A stretch of DNA of 64,000 nucleotides from the NCBI GenBank assembly GCA_963719325.1, contig CAVRBW010000026.1:1-64000 (forward strand). Reading direction: 5' to 3'. This stretch comes from DATBLE01 sp963719325 (lineage in GTDB: Bacteria > Actinomycetota > Thermoleophilia > Gaiellales > Gaiellaceae). The position numbers were made by a program, and so were the translations under genes. Position 1 is the stretch's first letter. Each line of letters starts with the position of its first letter. Below are positions 47,006 to 55,707 of the stretch, in pieces. The notes under the pieces are model-generated. The model made no database searches. It was given only the letters and a program-made list of their open reading frames with translations, and was not told the DNA's origin.

Positions 47006-47030
47006 CCGTGCCCGACATGTGCGGGCACGG
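47006..47030 (-). terminator. Hairpin downstream of the sigma-factor gene, terminator-like without U-run
   Basis: A 9-bp perfect stem, CCGTGCCCG (47006-47014) against CGGGCACGG (47022-47030), with a 7-nt loop. It lies about 85 nt after the sigma-factor stop and before the lipoprotein start. No T-tract follows on the minus strand, so it may end transcription inefficiently or only stabilise RNA. The rest of the 46966-47112 gap shows nothing else. Confidence 0.45.
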
Positions 47031-47112
47031 CACAGTCAGGTTCGCCGCGAGACGAGCAACCCCCGCGAAGTCGACGGCTACGGCGCAGCCGCAGCCGGAC
47101 TTCGAGGGGTAG

Positions 47113-48180
47113 TTAGGCCGCGACCGACTGGAGGTCGCGCAGCGCGGCGAGGCGTGCGAGCGCCTGGCCCTCGAGCTGACGGACGCGCTCGCGCGTCAGA
47201 TCGAGCTCGTGCCCGATCGCCTCGAGCGTCCACGGCTCGCCCTCGAAGCCGAACCGCAGCTCGAGGATCCGCCGCTCGCGCTCCGGCAGCGCGTCCAGCG
47301 CCTTCCGGACGCCCTGGCGGCGCAACGACTCCTCGGCCTCGTCGAACGGATCCGCGGCCTCGCGGTCGGCGAAGAGGTCGCCGAGCTCGCCTTCGTCGTC
47401 CGCGCCGACCGTCTGGTTCAGCGAAACCGACGCGTGCGCCGCGGACAGCGCCTCGTCGACGTGCTGAATCGGCAGGCCGGTCGCCTCTGCCAGCTCGAGC
47501 TTCGTCGCCTCGCGGCCGAGCTCGACCTCGAGCCGGCGAGCGGCCCGGCCGAGCTTCTGCTGCCGCTCGACGACGTGGACGGGCACGCGGATCGTGCGCG
47601 CGTGGTTGGCGACGGCACGCTGCACCGACTGCCTGATCCACCAGGTGGCGTACGTCGAGAACTTGTAGCCCCGGCGCCAGTCGAACTTCTCGACCGCCCG
47701 GTTCAGTCCGAGCGTGCCTTCCTGGATCAGGTCCAGGAACGGCACTCCCAGGCCGCGGTAGCCCTTCGCGATCGACACGACCAGCCGGAGGTTCGACTCG
47801 ATCATCCGGCGCTTCGCGGTCGGGTCGCCACGCTCGATCGCCTTCGCGAGGTACACCTCCTCGGCCGCGGTCAGCAGCTTGTGGCGGCCGACGTCGGCGA
47901 GGAACAGCTGCAGGCTGTCGGCGGCGCCGCTGACGGGCCCGGCCTGGTAGGTGGCGGCAGGCGTGACCGGCTCCGCCTCTTCTACGACAGGCTTGCCGAC
48001 CTCGAGCCCGATCGTCTCGAGCTCGCGCGCGAACTGCTCGACCTCGTCGTCGGCGAGGTCGTGCTCCAGCGCGAACGCCTCGAGCTCCGCCGGCTCTACG
48101 AAACCGCGCTCTTCCGCGCCCTCGATGAGCAGGCGAGCCTGATCGCTTTCCAGCAACTCGTTCATCTGATTTTGCGTCAA
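47113..48180 (-). CDS. RNA polymerase sigma factor, RpoD/SigA type
   Basis: 355 aa. The N-terminal 80 residues are an acidic sigma 1.1-like segment. Region 1.2 begins DSLQLFLADVGRHKLLTAAEE, region 2 contains NLRLVVSIAKGYRGLGVPFLDLIQEGTLGL and FSTYATWWIRQSVQRA (2.3-2.4), and region 4 ends with the helix-turn-helix LEAIGHELDLTRERVRQLE. It directs polymerase to -10/-35 promoters. TTG 48180 has GAGAG upstream; ATG 48165 in frame is the alternative start. It follows topA on the same strand after a 220-nt AT-rich leader. Confidence 0.92.
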   Translation of the reverse strand: MTQNQMNELLESDQARLLIEGAEERGFVEPAELEAFALEHDLADDEVEQFARELETIGLEVGKPVVEEAEPVTPAATYQAGPVSGAADSLQLFLADVGRHKLLTAAEEVYLAKAIERGDPTAKRRMIESNLRLVVSIAKGYRGLGVPFLDLIQEGTLGLNRAVEKFDWRRGYKFSTYATWWIRQSVQRAVANHARTIRVPVHVVERQQKLGRAARRLEVELGREATKLELAEATGLPIQHVDEALSAAHASVSLNQTVGADDEGELGDLFADREAADPFDEAEESLRRQGVRKALDALPERERRILELRFGFEGEPWTLEAIGHELDLTRERVRQLEGQALARLAALRDLQSVAA

Positions 48181-48402
48181 GTGGCTCTCGTAGTCCTTTC
48201 CTGTCAGCTCAGAACGGATTCCCCAAACTTTCTTACCCTAACGGGCTTCTCCTTGGCTTTCCAGGATGAAGCGATCCCGTTACGGGTCTGTGAAGAAACC
48301 AACGCGATGCCGTTAATTCCTATTCCGTCACGCCGCTTTCCTTGGTTTCCATGACGTTCTTCCCTCGCAAAGGTTTGCAGGTTCGCGAACACGCCGTGGT
48401 GA
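48181..48402 (-). promoter_or_regulatory. AT-rich leader upstream of the sigma-factor gene, with a possible upstream peptide
   Basis: 222 nt, much AT-richer than its surroundings. A 10-codon open frame runs from ATG 48352 to TAG 48320 on the minus strand (MET KES GVTE) with GAGGGAAG just upstream. Two CCCGTNA-type inverted repeats (CCCGTAACGGG and CCCGTTAGGG) follow before the sigma start. It may hold the promoter and a regulatory leader; no known riboswitch is recognised. Confidence 0.4.
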
Positions 48403-51033
48403 CTACTTCCGCCCCCGCCTCCGTGGCTTCGCCGGGCCCTTCGCGCGCCGCTCGGCCAGGAGCTCCACGGCCCGGTCGAGCGTCAGCGCCTCGACCGAAT
48501 CGCCGCTGCGAAGGCTCGCGTTCGTCTCTCCGTCGGTCGCATAGGGACCAAATCGGCCTTCTTTGACCACAACTGGGCGCCCGGACGAGGGATCTTGGCC
48601 CAGCTCGCGCAGCGGCGCCCGAGCCGTTCCGCGGCCGCGCCGCGGCTTCGGAGCGGCCAGCAGCGCGAGCGCCTCGTCGAGCGAGATCGTGAAGAGCTGC
48701 TCCTCGGACTCGAGCGACCGGGTCTCCGTCCCCTTCTCGACGTACGGGCCGTAGCGCCCGTTGCGGGCGAGCACCTGCTCGCCGTCCGGCGCCTGGCCCA
48801 CGGCGCGCGGCAGCGAAAGCAGGCGAAGCCCCTCCTCCAGCGAGACGGTCTCGGGCGACATGGACGCGAACAGCGAAGCCGTCCGCGGCTTCTCGGTCGT
48901 CCCCTCCGGCAGCTCCTCGGTCACGTACGGTCCATAGCGTCCGGTGCGAACCGCGATCGGGCGCCCGGTCTCCGGATCCGCGCCCAGGACGCGGCCGTCG
49001 CCCGGCCGCGACAGGAGCTCCTCCGCGCGTTCGGCCGTGAGCTCGTCGGGGACGACGTCCTCGGGGAGCGAGGCGCGTTCCTCTCCCCGCTCGAGATACG
49101 GCCCGTAGCGGCCGACCCGCACGACGATGTCGCTGCGCGGGATCTCGATCGAGTTGATCGCCCGCGCGTCGATCTCGTCGAGATGCTCGGTGACCAGGGC
49201 GTGCAGCCCCGGCTCGCCGTTCTGGCCACGGTAGAAGCGCGTCAGCCAGTCGATTCGCTGCTCCTCGCCGGCGGCGATCCGGTCGAGGTCGTCCTCCATT
49301 CGAGCAGTGAAGCTGTAGTCGACCAGGCGCTCGTAGTGCTCCTCGAGCAGCTGCGTGACCGCGAAGGCGAGGAAGGTGGGGACGAGCGCGGAGCCCCGCT
49401 TGACCACGTAGCCGCGGTCGACGATCGTCGAGAGGATCGAGGCGTAGGTGGACGGGCGCCCGATGCCGCGATCTTCGAGCGCCTTGACGAGCGTGGCCTC
49501 GGTGTACCGCGCCGGCGGAGACGTCTCGTGGCCCTGGGGCTCGAGCGACACGACCTCGACCGGGTCACGCGGCTTCAGCTGCGGCAGCCGCCGTTGCTCG
49601 TCGTCTCCAGCCTCGTCGTCACGGCCCTCCTCGTATGCGGCCAGGAAGCCGGGGAACGTGATCACCGTCCCGCTGGCGCCGAACTCCGAATCCTCGCCCT
49701 TCCTCGACGTCGCCCCGAGCCGGAGCGAGACGGTCTGTCCCCGCGCGTCTGCCATCTGCGAGGCGACCGTGCGCATCCAGATCAGCTCGTACAGCGCCTG
49801 CTCGTCGCGATCGAGCTGGCTGCGCACCTCGTCCGGGAGCCTGAAGCGCTCGCCGGCGGGCCGGATCGCCTCGTGCGCCTCCTGGGCGTTCTTGACCTTC
49901 CGGTCGTACTGTCTCGGCGACGCGGGGACGTAGTCGGCGCCGTAGAGCTCCCGGGCCTGGTCGCGAGCGGCGTTCAGGGCGGTCTCGGAGAGCGTCGTCG
50001 AGTCGGTGCGCATGTAGGTGATGTAGCCGCGCTCGTACAGGCGCTGCGCGACGCGCATGGTCGTCTGCGCCGAGAAGCGAAGCTTGCGTGCGCCTTCCTG
50101 CTGGAGCGTCGAGGTCATGAACGGCGGCGCAGGCCGGCGCGTGTACGGCTTCTCGTCGACGGAGCGGACCGCGAATGCGGCGCCGCCGAGCCGATCGACG
50201 AGACCTCTCGCCTCGGCCTCGTCCAGCTGTCGTACGTCGGCCTTCAGCGTGCCGTCGGGGCCGAAGTCGCGGCCCTGCGCGATGCGCTTGCCGTCGAGCG
50301 CCACGAGCCGCGCGGTGAACCGGCCAGGGGCGCCGCTGGCGCCCCGGTTTTCCAGCCGGGCGTCGCCGGCTTTGCCGGCGGCGCTTCCAGCCCCGGGGTC
50401 GAACAGGCCCTCGATGTCCCAGTAGGCCGAGGAGACGAACGCCATCCGCTCGCGCTCTCGCTGGACGACGAGCCGAGTCGCGACGGATTGCACGCGTCCC
50501 GCCGAGAGCCGCGGCAGCACCTTCTTCCAGAGCACGGGCGAGACCTCGTAGCCGTACAGACGGTCGAGGATGCGCCGAGTCTCCTGGGAGTCGACCAGCC
50601 GCTCGTCCACGGGCCGGGGATTGTCGAGCGCCTCCTCGATCGCCTGGCGGGTGATCTCGTGGAAGACCATGCGCCGGACCGGCACCTTCGGCTTCAGCTC
50701 CTGAAGCAGGTGCCAGGCGATCGCCTCGCCCTCCCGGTCTTCGTCCGTCGCGAGCAGGAGCTCGTCCGCGTCCTTCAGCTTCCGCTTCAGCTCCGCGACG
50801 ACACGCTTCTTGTCGGGGTCGACGACGTAGTACGGCTCGAAGCCCTCGTCGATGGCGACCCCGAGCACGCCGTACTTGGCCCGAGCCTCTTTCGGGATCT
50901 CGGAGGCGCGTTCGGGCAGGTCACGAATGTGACCGACGCTGGACTCGACCATGAAGTCGGGCCCGAGGTACCCGGCGATGGTCTTCGCTTTCGCGGGAGA
51001 CTCGACGATGACGAGCTTCTTAGTGCTCGCCAT
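48403..51033 (-). CDS. topA: DNA topoisomerase I (type IA)
   Basis: 876 aa. The TOPRIM domain opens KKLVIVESPAKAKTIAGYLG and contains ATDEDREGEAIAWHL; the catalytic Tyr is in GYITYMRTDSTTLS (about residue 330); AGRVQSVATRLVV and SAPRxY-type segments complete the core. The C-terminus has four GR(Y/F)GPY repeats and no zinc-finger Cys sets, ending in a Lys/Arg tail, as in actinobacterial TopA. It relaxes negative supercoils. ATG 51033 with GGAAGGTGG upstream. Around residues 213-235 the linker carries a palindromic insertion (see 50350-50392). Confidence 0.97.
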   Translation of the reverse strand: MASTKKLVIVESPAKAKTIAGYLGPDFMVESSVGHIRDLPERASEIPKEARAKYGVLGVAIDEGFEPYYVVDPDKKRVVAELKRKLKDADELLLATDEDREGEAIAWHLLQELKPKVPVRRMVFHEITRQAIEEALDNPRPVDERLVDSQETRRILDRLYGYEVSPVLWKKVLPRLSAGRVQSVATRLVVQRERERMAFVSSAYWDIEGLFDPGAGSAAGKAGDARLENRGASGAPGRFTARLVALDGKRIAQGRDFGPDGTLKADVRQLDEAEARGLVDRLGGAAFAVRSVDEKPYTRRPAPPFMTSTLQQEGARKLRFSAQTTMRVAQRLYERGYITYMRTDSTTLSETALNAARDQARELYGADYVPASPRQYDRKVKNAQEAHEAIRPAGERFRLPDEVRSQLDRDEQALYELIWMRTVASQMADARGQTVSLRLGATSRKGEDSEFGASGTVITFPGFLAAYEEGRDDEAGDDEQRRLPQLKPRDPVEVVSLEPQGHETSPPARYTEATLVKALEDRGIGRPSTYASILSTIVDRGYVVKRGSALVPTFLAFAVTQLLEEHYERLVDYSFTARMEDDLDRIAAGEEQRIDWLTRFYRGQNGEPGLHALVTEHLDEIDARAINSIEIPRSDIVVRVGRYGPYLERGEERASLPEDVVPDELTAERAEELLSRPGDGRVLGADPETGRPIAVRTGRYGPYVTEELPEGTTEKPRTASLFASMSPETVSLEEGLRLLSLPRAVGQAPDGEQVLARNGRYGPYVEKGTETRSLESEEQLFTISLDEALALLAAPKPRRGRGTARAPLRELGQDPSSGRPVVVKEGRFGPYATDGETNASLRSGDSVEALTLDRAVELLAERRAKGPAKPRRRGRK
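50350..50392. repeat. Palindromic element inside topA
   Basis: A 10-bp stem, CGTCGCCGGC (50361-50370) and GCCGGCGGCG (50374-50383) with a TTT loop, is flanked by direct copies of TTCCAGCC at 50350-50357 and 50385-50392. It encodes a low-complexity Gly/Ala/Arg stretch in frame within TopA. The layout looks like an inserted palindromic repeat rather than ordinary coding sequence. Confidence 0.55.
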
Positions 51034-51282
51034 CGTGACCACCTTCCTGTCTGGCCGGTGAAAACCGAGCAGGCCAAGGACGCAGGGAGCCTTCGTACTC
51101 GAATGTACGGAGGCGACTGAGGACGCGGGCATGCGAAGCGTTTGCAGCCGGCCAGGCAGACAAGCGTGGTTGCGGTGGCGAGCACTTCATTCGGGGGGAC
51201 ACGTTAGCGCCGGGGGCGAACGTCACACCCCGGGTGTGCACACGCGTGACGCCCGCGTTCGAAACCTGATACTGAACTCGGA
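51034..51282. promoter_or_regulatory. Divergent topA/plsC intergenic region
   Basis: 249 nt. GATACT at 51268-51273 lies 9 nt before the ATG at 51283 and suits a near-leaderless plus-strand promoter. An inverted repeat CACACCC-C-GGGTGTG (51224-51238) overlaps the palindrome GTGTGCACAC (51234-51243), a candidate operator. No promoter for topA is convincing. No RNA gene was found. Confidence 0.45.
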
Positions 51283-51895
51283 ATGCCGTCGCCCGCGTAC
51301 CACGCCGTCGCGTTCCTCTCCTGGCCGGTCATTCACGGCCTCTATCGGCTCGAGGCGCGAGGCCTGGAGCGCCTGCCGGCAAACGGGGGGTTCGTCCTGG
51401 CCGCGAACCACACCTCCAGCCTCGACCCGTGGCCGCTCGGGCTTCCGCTCTGGCCGAGGCGCCAGCTCTCCTTCATGGCCAAGGTCGAGCTGTTCAACCC
51501 CGTCCTCGCCCCGCTTCTGCGCGCGTGCGGGGCGTTCCCGGTCCGCCGCGGGGAGCGCGACGCGCAATCGATCGAGACCGCAGTCGCGATCTGCCGGACG
51601 GGGCGGGATCGTCGCGATGTTCCCGGAGGGCACGAGACAGACGAAGGGGTTGCGCAAGAAGTTCGAGCACCGGCCGCGAACCGGCTCGGCCCGCATCGCG
51701 CTCGCCGCCCGGGTGCCGCTCGTCCCTGCCGCAGTCAAGGGCACCGACGGCCTCTCGCGCCTGCGGAAGCTGCGGATCGCCTACGGTGACGCGGTTCCGG
51801 TCAGCGACCTCGAGGGATTGCCGATGCCCGAAGCCTCGCAAGCAGCGACCAGCCGGTTGATGGAGCGGATCTACGCGCTTCATTCAGCGCTGTGA
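51283..51895 (+). pseudogene. 1-acylglycerol-3-phosphate acyltransferase (PlsC family), frameshifted
   Basis: The first frame, from ATG 51283, holds the PlsC motif 1 AANHTSSLDPWPL and the FMAKVELF region, ending at IETAVAICRT. The rest, GGIVAMFPEGTRQTKG (motif III FPEGTR) to ALHSAL at 51895, is in the next frame. Deleting one G from the GGGG run at 51600-51603 restores a single 203-aa protein. Either a natural frameshift or a homopolymer error. PlsC enzymes add the second acyl chain in phospholipid synthesis; several paralogues are common, so loss could be tolerated. The stop overlaps the exonuclease GTG start by 4 nt. Confidence 0.82.
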
Positions 51896-52740
51896 GCGCG
51901 TCTATGAGCGCGCCGCTGCTCGTCGTCGACGGCGACTCGCTCGCGCATCGCGCCTACCACGCGCTGCCCAAGACGATGACGACCGCCAAGGGCCGTCCCT
52001 CCGGTGCGCTCGTCGGCTTCGCCAACTTCCTGCTCCGGCTCTGGCAGGCCGAGTCGCCTCGCGCGGTCCTGGTCGGCTGGGACACCCTCGGGACGCCCAC
52101 GTATCGCCACGAAGCCCTGGCCGGCTACCAGGCCGGCCGCCAGTTCGACGACGCGCTCGTCGAGCAACTCGACCTCCTGCCGCAGCTGGTCGACGCAATG
52201 GGTTTCGCCGTCGCCAAAGCGCCCGGGTACGAGGCCGACGACTTCCTCGCCGCCGCGGTGGCGTCGGAGGAGACCGCCGGCGGACTGGCCGTCGTCGTCA
52301 CCTCCGACCGCGACGCATTCCAGCTGGTCAGCGAGCGGACGACCGTTCTGCAACCCGTGAAGGGCGTCTCCGAGCTCGCGCGGATCGGCCCGGCCGAGGT
52401 GCGGGAGCGGTACGGCGTCGACCCGGAGCAGGTCCCGGACTTCATCGCGCTCCGCGGAGACTCGTCGGACCGGATTCCCGGCGCACCGGGCGTCGGACCG
52501 AAGACCGCAGCCGGGGTCCTGCGGGAGCACGGCACCCTCGAAGCAGCGCTCGCCGCCGGGAGGTTCGGGGCGCTCCGGGAGGAATTGCTGCTCTACCGTC
52601 GAATCGCCACACTAGACGCCTCCGCTCCTCTCCCCTCCCTAGCCGACCAAACGCCAAACTGGGCGGGGGCGTCCTCTCTCTGCGAGACCTGGGGGCTCGG
52701 CGCGCTGGCCGGGCGGCTCGCCGCACTCGAGAGCTCCTGA
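51892..52740 (+). CDS. 5'-3' exonuclease (PolI N-terminal-like)
   Basis: 282 aa. LLVVDGDSLAHRAYHAL, GYEADDFLA and VVVTSDRDAFQLV supply the Asp cluster for two metal ions, and GDSSDRIPGAPGVGPKTAAGVL is the helix-hairpin-helix DNA-binding motif. It corresponds to the N-terminal nuclease domain of DNA polymerase I as a free-standing protein. GTG 51892 couples it to the upstream gene; ATG 51904 is an alternative start. The next gene's ATG overlaps its stop (TGATG). Confidence 0.9.
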   Translation: MSASMSAPLLVVDGDSLAHRAYHALPKTMTTAKGRPSGALVGFANFLLRLWQAESPRAVLVGWDTLGTPTYRHEALAGYQAGRQFDDALVEQLDLLPQLVDAMGFAVAKAPGYEADDFLAAAVASEETAGGLAVVVTSDRDAFQLVSERTTVLQPVKGVSELARIGPAEVRERYGVDPEQVPDFIALRGDSSDRIPGAPGVGPKTAAGVLREHGTLEAALAAGRFGALREELLLYRRIATLDASAPLPSLADQTPNWAGASSLCETWGLGALAGRLAALESS

Positions 52741-53588
52741 TGGAGCTCATCAGCCACCCGGACCTCGCCCGGCTGCATCCGACAGAGCACCATCCGGAGA
52801 CGGCCCGCCGCATCGAGGTGTTGCTCGCCGCATTGGACACCTGGACGGAGGCCCAACCCGCCACCGTCGAGCAGATCGAGCGGTGCCACACGCGCGAGCA
52901 CGTCGCCCGCGTCCGCGAGCTCGACGGGCCGACGTGGCTCGACGGCGACACACCGGCGTCGGAGACGAGCTACGAGGCGGCGCTGCTCGCCGCCGGGGGA
53001 TCGATTCAGGCCGCGACGAGCGGCGGCTTCGCGATCGTTCGGCCCCCCGGGCACCACGCGACGGCGGATCGCGCGATGGGCTTTTGCCTCTTCAACAACG
53101 TGGCCGTCGCCGCGCGGGCGGCCCAAACCGAGGTCGGGCTCGACCGGGTGGCGATCATCGACTGGGACGTCCACCACGGCAACGGAACCCAGGCGATCTT
53201 CTGGGACGACCCGAGCGTGCTCTACGTGTCGCTCCACCAGTGGCCCTTCTACCCCGGCACCGGCGGGCCGGGCGAGGGCAACGAGACGACGGTGAACATC
53301 CCGCTTCGAGCGGGATCGGGGAACGAGGAGTACGTCCTCGCCTTCGAGGAGCTCGTCGAGCCGGCCGTGCGCGGCTTCGAGCCCGACCTCCTGCTGGTGT
53401 CGGCGGGGTTCGACGCGCACACGGACGACCCCCTCGCGTCGATGCAGCTGACCGGCTACGGGTTCCGCGCGCTCGCCCACCGCTGCCGCGGTCTCGCGCC
53501 CCGCGTCGGGGCGGTCCTCGAAGGCGGCTACAACCTCGAGACCCTGCCCGGCCTCGTTCACGCCACGCTCGACGGGTTCTCGGCCTAG
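52740..53588 (+). CDS. Histone deacetylase/acetylpolyamine amidohydrolase family protein
   Basis: 282 aa. The catalytic pair His-His is in RPPGHHATA, zinc ligands in IIDWDVHHGNG (Asp, His) and VSAGFDAHTDDP (Asp), and the late EGGYN carries the transition-state Tyr, so the active site is complete. In bacteria such proteins deacetylate acetoin-pathway proteins, polyamines or other acetyl-lysines. It overlaps the exonuclease stop by 1 nt. Confidence 0.92.
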   Translation: MELISHPDLARLHPTEHHPETARRIEVLLAALDTWTEAQPATVEQIERCHTREHVARVRELDGPTWLDGDTPASETSYEAALLAAGGSIQAATSGGFAIVRPPGHHATADRAMGFCLFNNVAVAARAAQTEVGLDRVAIIDWDVHHGNGTQAIFWDDPSVLYVSLHQWPFYPGTGGPGEGNETTVNIPLRAGSGNEEYVLAFEELVEPAVRGFEPDLLLVSAGFDAHTDDPLASMQLTGYGFRALAHRCRGLAPRVGAVLEGGYNLETLPGLVHATLDGFSA

Positions 53589-53641
53589 GAGCCGGAAGGT
53601 CGGAGCCGCCACCGTCGTACGTTCGCGCCCTCGGCCGCTCG

Positions 53642-55246
53642 GTGATCGTTCCCGCGAACGCCTCGAACGCGAACATCGTGCTCGGCCCGTCGGCGATCGT
53701 CCGCCTGCGGCGACTGCTGCGGCGGGAGCGGTTCGACGTCGGCAGGCACGAAGCGCGCAAGGGACTCCCCCGTCCTGCTGGACGCCTGGCGTGCGTGCAC
53801 GCAGCGACCGGCGCGGTCTGCGCCTTCTATCTGGGCCGCCGCCGCCGCCGCGCTTGGCAGGCCGCGCTCGCGCTGCTCCTCGGACTGGCCGTGCTCGACC
53901 TGTTGAAGGGCTTCGACTTCGAGGAGGCGTTGCTCTCGGTCGGCGCGGCCGTGCTGCTCTGGGCGGGCCGCGGCGCGTTCTATGTCAGGCACGGCCGGCC
54001 GAGCTCGCGCGTTCTGCTGCGCGCGCTTGCCGGAGCCGGGGTGGCTGTCGCGCTCGTTGCGGGCTTCGTCCTCGTGATCGCCCACGCCGACTCGCCGCGG
54101 CTGCTCGCGCGCGAGACCGCGGACCTCCTGCTCTGGCGGCACGGGCCGATCGCTTTCGGCGACGACGTCGTCTGGGTGCCGTTTGCGGCCGGCGCTGTCG
54201 CGCTCGCCGGGCTGATTGCGTTCGCGTACCTCGCCTTCCGGCCGCTCGCGCCGCCGACGGAGAGCACTCGCGACCGCCGCCTCGCCGCCGACCTCGTCCG
54301 TGCCCACGGCCGCGACACGCTCGCGTTCTTCAAGCTCCGCCGAGACACGCAGTACTTCTTCGGCTCCGACCAGCGCGCCTTCGTCGGCTACCGGACCGAG
54401 GGGAACGTGCTGCTGCTCTCCGGCGACCCGGTCGGCGACGCCGCCTCGCTGCCGCTGCTCCTGCGGGAGACCTGCGCGTTCGCCGAGCGGCACGGGCTGC
54501 GGCTCGGCGCGATCGGCGTGGGCGCGCAGACACTGCCGCTCTTCCGCGACGCCGGGATGCGGTCGCTCTACATCGGGGACGAGGCGATCGTCGAGACTGC
54601 CCGCTTCTCGCTCGAAGGGCGCTCGGTCAGAAAGGTACGCCAGTCCGTCTCTCGCCTCGAGGCCGCCGACTACACGATCGAAGCACGCGAGCTCGGCCGC
54701 CTCGACCGCGACACCCGCGCCCAGCTCCACGCCGTCTCCGCCCGCTGGCTTGACGGCGCTCCCGAGCGCGGCTTCTCGATGGCGATGGACTCGCTCGAGG
54801 CCGATCACCAGCCGGAGAGCGTCGTCGTCCTCGCACGCGACGCCGACGGCCTCGTCCGCGGCTTCCTCCACTTCGTCCCAAGCTACGGCCGTCCCGCAAT
54901 GTCGCTCTCGTTCATGCGCCGCGACCGCGACACGCCGAACGGTTTGACCGAGTACCTCGTGGTGAAAGCGATCGACCTGATGCGCGAGCGCGGGATCGAG
55001 GAGCTGTCGCTCAACTTCGCCGCGTTCGCGCGCCTGATCCGCGCGCAGGGGGCTGCCGCCCGAGCGCTCGCGGTCGCCGACCGTTTCTTCCAGGTCGAGC
55101 GCCTCTACCGCTTCAACGCCAAGTTCGACCCGCGCTGGGAGCCCCGCTACCTCGTCTTCGAGGGTGCGCTCGGGCTGCCGCGCGTCGGGCTCGCAGCGAT
55201 GCTCGTCGAGGGCCAGCTCCCGCGCCTCTCGTTCACCCGCGCGTGA
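53642..55246 (+). CDS. DUF2156 (phosphatidylglycerol lysyltransferase C-terminal domain) membrane protein
   Basis: 534 aa from GTG 53642 (start uncertain; the frame is open further upstream). About four membrane spans lie in residues 50-200 (ALALLLGLAVLDLLKG, ALAGAGVAVALVAGFVLVIAH, VPFAAGAVALAGLIAFAYLAF). The soluble C-terminal half has the dual GNAT fold of MprF/LysX: RDTQYFFGSDQRAFVGYRTEGNVLLLSGDPVG, FSMAMDSL and LSFMRRD. It probably transfers an amino acid from tRNA to a lipid in the membrane; the donor is unknown. A 4-nt overlap joins it to the next membrane gene. Confidence 0.82.
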   Translation: MIVPANASNANIVLGPSAIVRLRRLLRRERFDVGRHEARKGLPRPAGRLACVHAATGAVCAFYLGRRRRRAWQAALALLLGLAVLDLLKGFDFEEALLSVGAAVLLWAGRGAFYVRHGRPSSRVLLRALAGAGVAVALVAGFVLVIAHADSPRLLARETADLLLWRHGPIAFGDDVVWVPFAAGAVALAGLIAFAYLAFRPLAPPTESTRDRRLAADLVRAHGRDTLAFFKLRRDTQYFFGSDQRAFVGYRTEGNVLLLSGDPVGDAASLPLLLRETCAFAERHGLRLGAIGVGAQTLPLFRDAGMRSLYIGDEAIVETARFSLEGRSVRKVRQSVSRLEAADYTIEARELGRLDRDTRAQLHAVSARWLDGAPERGFSMAMDSLEADHQPESVVVLARDADGLVRGFLHFVPSYGRPAMSLSFMRRDRDTPNGLTEYLVVKAIDLMRERGIEELSLNFAAFARLIRAQGAAARALAVADRFFQVERLYRFNAKFDPRWEPRYLVFEGALGLPRVGLAAMLVEGQLPRLSFTRA

Positions 55247-55707
55247 GGCGCTGGGTCCCGCTACTCCTTGCCCTGATCGCCCTGGCGCTCGTCCCCTGGG
55301 CGATCTGGTTGACGACCGTGCTCCCCTCGCACGAGGTCGCCGAGCACTGGGACCTCGCCTGGGGCGGCTTCGACCTGTTGCTCGCCGCGGCGCTGCTCGC
55401 GACGGCGGTCGCAGCATGGCGCGCGAGCCCCCTCCTCGAGGCGGGAGCAGCCTGCACGGGCACGCTGCTCGTCGTCGACGCCTGGTTCGACCTGCTCACC
55501 TCCGGCGGCCGCGACCTGACGTACGCGATCGTACTCGCCGTCGTCGCCGAGCTGCCGCTCGCCGCGCTCTGCCTCTGGATCGTGCTCGATTCCGAAACCT
55601 GCAGTCGTAGACTGGCCAGGTGGAGGAGCGTCTCCTCGAATGGTTCACGCACCACGGTCGCGACCTCCCCACGCACGACGGGTACGCGATCCTCGTCTCC
55701 GAGGTGA
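55243..55707 (+). CDS. Small integral membrane protein of unknown function
   Basis: 154 aa from GTG 55243 (GTGA overlap). Four membrane spans are clear: VPLLLALIALALVPWAIWL, LLLAAALLATAVAAW, AACTGTLLVVDAWFDLL and AIVLAVVAELPLAALCLWIVL. The last about 35 residues are Ser/Arg/Thr-rich and overlap the start of the mutY remnant in another frame, so the natural C-terminus is likely near residue 125 and the tail is read-through. Possibly assists the upstream lipid-modifying enzyme. Confidence 0.65.
   Translation: MRRWVPLLLALIALALVPWAIWLTTVLPSHEVAEHWDLAWGGFDLLLAAALLATAVAAWRASPLLEAGAACTGTLLVVDAWFDLLTSGGRDLTYAIVLAVVAELPLAALCLWIVLDSETCSRRLARWRSVSSNGSRTTVATSPRTTGTRSSSPR

Noticed and set aside
47006..47030. 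Rho-independent terminator of the sigma-factor gene with confidence
   Set aside because: The stem is strong but has no U-tract after it on the minus strand; listed only as a low-confidence hairpin.
48204..48392. 62-codon frame in the sigma-factor leader as a gene
   Set aside because: Its codon use differs from neighbours, it has no homology I recognise, and the composition is that of a leader; a shorter frame with a better ribosome site lies inside the same region.
51224..51282. tRNA-like GTTCGAAACC T-arm in the topA/plsC gap
   Set aside because: No matching D-arm, anticodon arm or acceptor pairing in either orientation.
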